A DNA stretch of 64,000 nt, taken from Rhodosorus marinus (lineage: Eukaryota; Rhodophyta; Stylonematophyceae; Stylonematales; Stylonemataceae). The stretch is from the NCBI GenBank assembly GCA_029953675.1, contig JAMWBK010000002.1:1612001-1676000 (forward strand), in the 5' to 3' direction. Shown in pieces: positions 58,369 to 64,000 of this stretch. Position numbers and translations under genes: made by a program. Numbering within the stretch: the stretch's first letter is position 1; the number at the start of each line of letters is the position of its first letter. Below the pieces are notes generated by a model, which was not told the DNA's origin, searched no databases, and was given only the letters and a program-made list of their open reading frames with translations.

Positions 58369-60646
58369 CATGGCCCTTTCAGATCAGACCACTGCCTTTG
58401 TAAACGGCAAGCTTTTGCTGCTTGAGGAGGATCGGCTGATGCTTTTAGTGAAAACCAAGCCCAGCGTCGAAGGTGCGGTGGAGGTCGGATGGAAAGGTCG
58501 ATTCGGATTGGTTCGGTATCGGCAAGCAATGGGATCTCTACGGGGTAGCACGTTGATGCTCAGCATAAAGCAGCCAGGAAAGGTTGGCTGCTCTGTTACA
58601 GTGCCGTTGGATGGCTCAAATGTCGTCGTGAGCAACGCAAACACCCTTCAGCTGCGAACCCGCGAGGGAGTCAACTACATGTGGCTTCGCTTCAAGAGCA
58701 TGGAGCTTGTAAAAAATTGGCTGGTTGAACTTACTTCCTTGAGCAAAAAGGAAGTCGGCCTTCACGACTTTGAGATACTTAAACCTGTCGGAAAGGGTGG
58801 TATGGGAAAGGTTTTTTTGGCCAGACACAGACGCACCGGGGAGAGACTGGCGCTCAAGGTATGAGTTCCTTAAAAGGGCTTGGGATTCTGACTTGATTCT
58901 GAGATTCGACGTTCTTGTCCTCCGTGTCAATTGTTTGCAACGCTAGGTCATCGACAAGAAAAGCGTCTTTAGTCGGGAGGGTCATCTGCAGCACATGGTA
59001 GATGAGCGATTGTTGCTGGAAATGGGACTAGGCCATCCGTTCCTACTTACCCTGAGGTATTTGCCGCTAGAACATCGAGGAACCTTTCCACGCCTCTCGA
59101 GGTTGAACTCATTTCATTTTTACTGGATTGCGTGTTCCATGATGGGGTTAGATACGCATTTCAGACGGACAGGAACTTTTATTTGGCGACAGAGTTTTGC
59201 GAAGGGGGCGATTTGTATCATCTGCTGAAGCGCAGACGGCGAACTCTGTCGGAGAATTCTGCTCGCCAGATCACCGCTGAAGTGATTCTTTCTCTGGAGT
59301 ATATCCACCAGAAAGGATGTGTTTATCGAGATTTGAAGCCAGACAATGTGTTACTTGATTTAGACGGTGCGTACTGGTGTTGATAAGGCCGCAAACCAGT
59401 TTAAGTTGCAGTCGAGTCTCTGCCCTCGCACCCAAGAAAGTGCTTTAGAGTTCGGAGACTTCTGACCTCTGGTCTCCGTTTCTGGACACGCAGGCCATGC
59501 CAGACTCGCGGACTTTGGGCTCGCTAAGCTGCTAGCCAAGGAGAACGGGAAATATGAGAGGACGAATTCATTCTGCGGGACTGCGCAATACACTCCACCG
59601 GAGATGGTCCAGAAGAAATACTACAACCAGAGCATTGATTTGTGGTGTCTCGGAATTTTTTTGTACGAGGTTGTGGAAGGGTCCACACCATTTTACACCC
59701 GTGAGCGGGACCACATGTACAAAAGAATTGAGAAGGAGCAGGTGAAGTTCTCATCAAGGTTTTCCGAGGAATTGAAGGACCTCATTCGAGGGCTTCTGGA
59801 GAAGAATCCCAAACATCGACTGACATTGGAAGACGTCAAGAACCACAAATTTTACCGGGACGTGAACTGGGAAAAGGCGATGACAAAGCAAAACTGGAAG
59901 AGAGGTATATATTCTTCAAGGGAGCGTCGGGAGGTAGGATTTTTCTTCTGTCTCTTTCACGATTGCTGGGGCTTCAGCCGTCGGAACAGTCAAGTGGATT
60001 TGTATCTGACGTAACGCTGCGCTTTGCGGCTTCCCATCCCTTTCCTCCTTTTCATGAACTTTGTGTCGCTGACTAGGTTGCTAAGCAAGAGCTTCGGATG
60101 ATTAATACCGACAAATACAGGAACCTGACCGTCAACGAAGAGAAAGAGGACGGGCAAAATTCCGGTATGAAGTTTTTTGGGAAACAGAAAGAGTTCACTG
60201 CTCTGCTACCGGGATTCAACTACGCACCGGACGAGCCGGAAGAGATAGAGTCCGCAGTATCGCTAAACACGAGGAGCGTATCAGACGCTGATGACTCGGC
60301 ACGGCGAGTGATGGAGCAAGCTCAATTGCGGCATAGAATGAGCCTGAAGAAGTTGAACTTGCGCAGTTCCCGTGGTCATACTCTCTCGCGACGATCACGG
60401 GAAAAGATGAGTTTCTCAAACAGTGGGGATCTAGAAACAGAAAGCGTTGGTAGCGATCGATCTGCAAGCTTGAAGAGCGGGTTTTGGAGGCGAGGAGTCA
60501 ACAGCTGGAGAGTATCCGTAAGTCAACGGAGGTCGATGAAGCCCAATGGAACGAGTCCCCGACACAGCGCATCATTCAGGCGATCTGGAGCTTTCGTATC
60601 GTTGAAAAGACCGCCAAGACCGAAAACCACCATGTTCAATTTTTAG
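58369..60646 (+). CDS. AGC-family protein kinase with an N-terminal PH-like domain
   Basis: Ser/Thr kinase of the PKA/AKT/S6K group. Five exons: 58369-58858, about 58947-59055, about 59152-59363, about 59494-59934 and about 60077-60646. The first 125 residues (from MALSDQTTAFV) form a beta-rich region ending MWLRFKSMELVKNWLVEL, the terminal helix expected of a PH domain. Kinase motifs: GKGGMGKVFLARH, LALKV, ATEFCEGGDLYHLL, YRDLKPDNVLLDL, ADFGLAKLL, and an activation segment NSFCGTAQYTPPEM where AGC kinases usually read CGTPEYLAPE. FYRDVNWEKAM is followed by a long Ser/Arg-rich tail (GFNYAPDEPEE, then ASLKSGFWRRGVNSWR). All catalytic residues are present; the APE motif is PPE. A PH-AGC layout suggests phosphoinositide-controlled signalling like AKT, by analogy. 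Confidence 0.88.
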
Positions 60647-62687
60647 GACCGCGGATTCCGATTTCTGCTCAAATCCTAGTTTTATTCTTGGAAGTTTTCT
60701 GCTCCTCGTCAATTGAGCAGAAACCGCTTTCTGGATTGTACATTGCAACGGCTTGAATTGAGACTGTGCATCAAAACAAGAGAGAATGAAACCCTAGTGT
60801 AGGGTAGCCACATACCCCTTCCTCTTCAATATCCAGCTCAATTGTGCTGGTTAGCAACTTTCGAGTGCCTTGGTTTCCCAAGGACTCGTTTCTCGATGTG
60901 CACTTAGAAAAGATCGTGTACTGCTCCTAGGAAGCAGACTCGGTAGCTCAGGGTAGAGCACTGCCGCTAAACGAGTTTGAGTTCCAGCCCCACATGGAGC
61001 TCTGAGTCCTGCAAGGGCAGTTAAATCCACCAGAGCAAGCATCGTTCTCCCTGATCTCCTGGATCGTAGATGGCATTGATTTTCCAACGATTCGGCTTCG
61101 GGACTTGTGGGCTTCCATTTGCCGGATACCTCCACACAGGAGGGTCTTTTCTGGAGTCCTCGAGTTGTGGCGGTTGCTTGCTCGCTGGTGACCGATAGAC
61201 TTGTGCTTGTATGCAGAGAGCCTTGAATGGGGCATGAGCTTCGTTAGGGACGTTACTATGAAACAAATACTTGGGGTCTCCGCTCAGGGGTTTTAATCTT
61301 GGGAGCACATGGATAACCCGGAATGTGCGCCGGAATGTGTGCCAGAGGTGCTATACTCGTGGAACATCCGCCGTCGTTTAGGTCGATTAAATCAAGAGCA
61401 GGGGTGTTGTATCCTCGCTACAAATTCTGGCAAAAGTTGGTCGTTCAGACTTTCCTTGTTTCAGGTGTACCAGTACTATCCATTCAATATCATACACGTG
61501 TCCTCAGATAATTCTCCCTCCTTTGTAATTCAAAATCAGATATCAGAAATCAGTGATAAATTCCTTATATATAATCATTGCTCTGGCTTTTTGAGAGCCA
61601 CCTAGTTTTCTTCCTCTCGTTCAAACCCCGGTTGTGGACGTGGCTTTGTCACTTCTGGGGATGCTTTGCTTCTGGCTGGGATCAGTTCCTATACACGGTG
61701 CGTTCCAATAAAATTCCCTGGCGCAGTTTTTCCAGGAACTTAGAAATTGGGTTCTCGCCTGCATGGGTTCACTATGCCGAGCGTCGTATAGTAGACTCCT
61801 GGAGCGGAATAACGCTGCCCCTTTCAGAGAGGTCAACCAATCAATCGACTCAGTAGAAAAGATTCATCTCCGAACGGGGGCTGGACGACTTGTTCCTTGT
61901 TTTTCCGGGAAGGGATCAGCACTATGTTTGGTGGGGAGCGAGACAGGCCAAAGCGTCTCTACAGACTCTGGTTTACTTGAAACCGACAACCCCCGACCCC
62001 GTAGCCTTTATTCGGCAGATGGGTTGTCCCAGCACAGGAGCCATAAGAGTGTGACTATTCTCTGGAGCTCTAAAGGTTCAAGCAAATGTCATTAAGCAGA
62101 GACGGGCTCCTCAAGCCTGGAACCGAAGCAGGATTATTCACTGGGAAGACTTTTTGTCGAGGGCAAACGTGTGCCAGTGTCCACAGATGCTGGGCCACAT
62201 TATTTCCCAAAGGTCTATTCAAAAAAATTCCTTATTGTTTGTTTTTGTTATCTGTCAGCGAAAATCTGAGAAAACCAAACCAACCGTTTATTCTCGCAGA
62301 ATACGAGTAGGCCGAAATTTTTCGTGAAAAGGGGCTTGGATATTCTTATAAAAAAATGAAATCGTGATCAATGGACACGCAGTGGACTGAACAGAGGGTC
62401 TTGCGATCCTCCGAAAATGAGTGGGAGGGAAGGGGAGTTTTCTTCAGCGCGCGGCAGATGGGGAGCCTTTGAGTGCGGAACCGTGATCTTCGGAAGACTC
62501 TTTATTTCTCTTGGATTTCGGAAGAGGCCCGGCAGGTGATCGTTAGGGAGAGGAAGAGGATTATGCGGGATAGATGCCGAAGGGAGCAATCTGGAGGTCT
62601 AGATCATGAGAACAGCTGATGAATGACGCATTCAGTTGCGCATAATATAGGGTTTTCTTTTCGGAAAACAGAATAGAGCGCTGCAGA
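60647..62687. other. Gene-free region before the sulfotransferase-like gene
   Basis: No domain-bearing ORF; the short plus-strand ORFs at 61309 and 61763 look random. A tRNA-like A-box segment at 60937-61008 was examined and rejected. The promoter of the 62688 gene should occupy the last hundred or so bases. Confidence 0.4.
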
Positions 62688-63701
62688 ATGAGTCGGATAG
62701 TATTTGCATGGGTTTGCTTTGTGAGCGTTGTGGGATTTGCGCGTGGAGAGGTAGACCGGATCCCAGAGTTGGACGAATGTGGTGAGAGTGGGCCTGCGGA
62801 GACTTTCTTAATGGGTTTCTTGGGACATTCGGGGTCATCGGCAGTGATGTCGCAGCTCTATTTACACTCAGATCTACATGTTCCTTGGCCTCTGGAGCCG
62901 ATGCAGAAATATATCAGGTCTCCCGAAGAAGGAGCGAAATGGACGGAGGACTTTTTTCTGACTGGAAAAGGCATGGGCTTGGTACCAGGGTTCAAACTGC
63001 GCCCAGGTCATATCGACGAGTCAGTGGAGCTTTGGTCGGAGCTCATTAGAAAGTATAACACGCGATTTATTCGCCAGGACAGGACAGATCTGCTCAAGGG
63101 TGCTATCGGGCTGTACTCCATTCGCGCAAGGTTTGACAGCTCCGCAGTTGCCGGTCTTGAGAAAGGGGAAGGTGAAACTCACTGCGCCCTACATCCAGAG
63201 CAGTGCTATTTTGAGATCGAGAATGTGCGCTTTTTCGCGTACTTGATGCATATGGTTCAGGACGGCATTCGGCAGCTTGATGATTTTGCCGACCTGCTGC
63301 CCTGGAAATGTCAGCTAAACGTCACCTACGAAGAGTACATGCATGACAAAGATGCAACTATGAAGAGAATATTTGATTTTATTGGCGTGGATTACCAAGA
63401 GCATGAATCGTCCTTCGAGAAGGCCCTTTCGGACAACCCATGCGAGACGGTGACAAACTATCAGCACGTTTGTGCGCAACTCTGGGGTTGCGAACAGTTC
63501 CAACCGTTCCTGGACAACGAAGAGCAAGGCTGCTACTGCCTTGACAAGGAACACCCGAGGAATGCAGAATTGTGCGATGTAGATGCGCTGATTGGCAGCG
63601 GTACCGTGCTGTGCCAGCGGCGACAAGAGAATGGGACAATGAAAATGTTCGCTTGTACAGGCGAGGAGATTGAGAACAAAACAAAACGACGTGATACGTA
63701 A
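62688..63701 (+). CDS. Secreted sulfotransferase-like protein
   Basis: Single exon, 337 codons, from the ATG at 62688. The N-terminus MSRIVFAWVCFVSVVGFARG is a signal peptide or signal anchor, so the protein should enter the secretory pathway. FLMGFLGHSGSSAVMSQLYL (about 62807) resembles the 5'-phosphosulfate-binding loop of sulfotransferases, followed by VPWPLEPM as in the usual Glu-Pro step. NTRFIRQDRTDLLKGAIGLY (about 63058) could be the 3'-phosphate-binding strand-helix, and LNVTYEEYMHDKDATMKRIF (about 63320) matches the common sulfotransferase C-terminal pattern. A Cys-rich tail (CAQLWGCEQF, CYCLDKE, CTGEEIE) and two N-glycosylation sequons (NVT, NGT) support extracellular or Golgi-lumen function. 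A role in sulfating cell-wall polysaccharide would fit an alga. No experimental relative is recognised. Confidence 0.65.
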   Translation: MSRIVFAWVCFVSVVGFARGEVDRIPELDECGESGPAETFLMGFLGHSGSSAVMSQLYLHSDLHVPWPLEPMQKYIRSPEEGAKWTEDFFLTGKGMGLVPGFKLRPGHIDESVELWSELIRKYNTRFIRQDRTDLLKGAIGLYSIRARFDSSAVAGLEKGEGETHCALHPEQCYFEIENVRFFAYLMHMVQDGIRQLDDFADLLPWKCQLNVTYEEYMHDKDATMKRIFDFIGVDYQEHESSFEKALSDNPCETVTNYQHVCAQLWGCEQFQPFLDNEEQGCYCLDKEHPRNAELCDVDALIGSGTVLCQRRQENGTMKMFACTGEEIENKTKRRDT

Positions 63702-64000
63702 AGCGCTACATTTTTAATTCAGTTTTTCCTAACTCTTATTTTCCCGGAAGCGCGTACACTAGCTAGAGCTGAGTTTGTTCTCGCGTCCTTGCTGCATGGT
63801 CACGTTCCGCCTGGGACTGCACTCTTTGGCAAGCTTGGCTTGTGCGCTGCGTGTTCAAATGATGAGTTGTTTTTGGATACCTTCGTGCAAGGCCATAGCT
63901 TGAAACCTCACTCCGACTAGGAGAGCCGGTGATCGCTCCGCAGCGATGTGATTTGAGCTGTATCATCGCACTAGCTAGGACGCTTTTACTGGCCCCAAGT
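63702..64000. other. 3' flank of the sulfotransferase-like gene
   Basis: About 300 bases; no gene, repeat or RNA seen before the window ends. Confidence 0.4.

Noticed and set aside
60937-61008. tRNA-like segment with a good D-arm (TAGCTCAGGGTAGAGC) and a 7-bp acceptor-like stem, 72 bases long
   Set aside because: The anticodon arm does not pair and has no proper loop, and the T-arm stem fails at two of five pairs. At best a degenerate tRNA relic.
64-64000. CRISPR arrays, operons, prokaryotic riboswitches or phage genes
   Set aside because: None seen. Spliced genes and eukaryotic families show this is nuclear DNA, where such features are not expected.

Overview
This 64-kb window is nuclear DNA of a eukaryote. 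Genes are interrupted by short GT-AG introns of roughly 70-135 bp, intergenic gaps run from a few hundred bases to several kb, and both strands carry genes. Recognised products are core eukaryotic machinery: DNA topoisomerase II, NPL4, UTP6, MCM4, an AGC kinase and a TKL kinase. There is also a bacterial-type SpoU/TrmH RNA methyltransferase, as expected for an organism with organelles, and a secreted sulfotransferase-like protein. Compact introns and the sulfotransferase suit a unicellular or simple alga (a red alga is my best guess), but nothing in the window proves the lineage.

Layout. 1-4180 is the 3' two-thirds of topoisomerase II (+). It converges on NPL4 (-, 4658-6551). A 4.5-kb gene-poor stretch follows, then a coiled-coil protein (+, 11073-12053), a SpoU/TrmH methyltransferase with a long C-terminal extension (+, 12677-15310), UTP6 (-, 15423-17646) and a RING-like coiled-coil protein (-, 18554-19533). 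Next come two related Pro/Gly/Tyr-rich disordered proteins (+, 21011 and 23479), a HAD-family hydrolase (+, 24984-26128), a WD40 protein (+, 26856-28624) converging on MCM4 (-, 28990-32023), a TKL kinase (+, 35114-36537) and an R3H-domain protein (+, 37921-38864).

From about 39 to 51 kb the window is repeat-dominated. It holds a decayed Ty3/gypsy (chromovirus-like) pol on the minus strand flanked by direct blocks of a 77-bp tandem repeat, a GC-rich ORF-poor stretch before it, and a 6-kb gene-free stretch after it containing a MITE-like inverted repeat and a near-perfect 35-bp palindrome. Single genes resume at 51175 (bHLH-like protein) and 52824 (GSTCD-like methyltransferase). A scrambled Ty1/copia remnant lies at 55.5-56.5 kb, then a PH-AGC kinase (58369-60646) and the sulfotransferase-like protein (62688-63701).

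The genes are mostly independent housekeeping units; I see no operon-like or pathway cluster. The most unusual signals are the two LTR-retrotransposon remnants, each carrying an internal inversion. In the gypsy copy a 44-bp piece holding the reverse-transcriptase YxDD catalytic motif is flipped. In the copia copy the gag continues on the opposite strand across an inverted 41-bp overlap. Also notable are the tandem pair of disordered Pro/Tyr-rich proteins and the apparent TrmH fusion. I did not find a convincing new multi-gene system.
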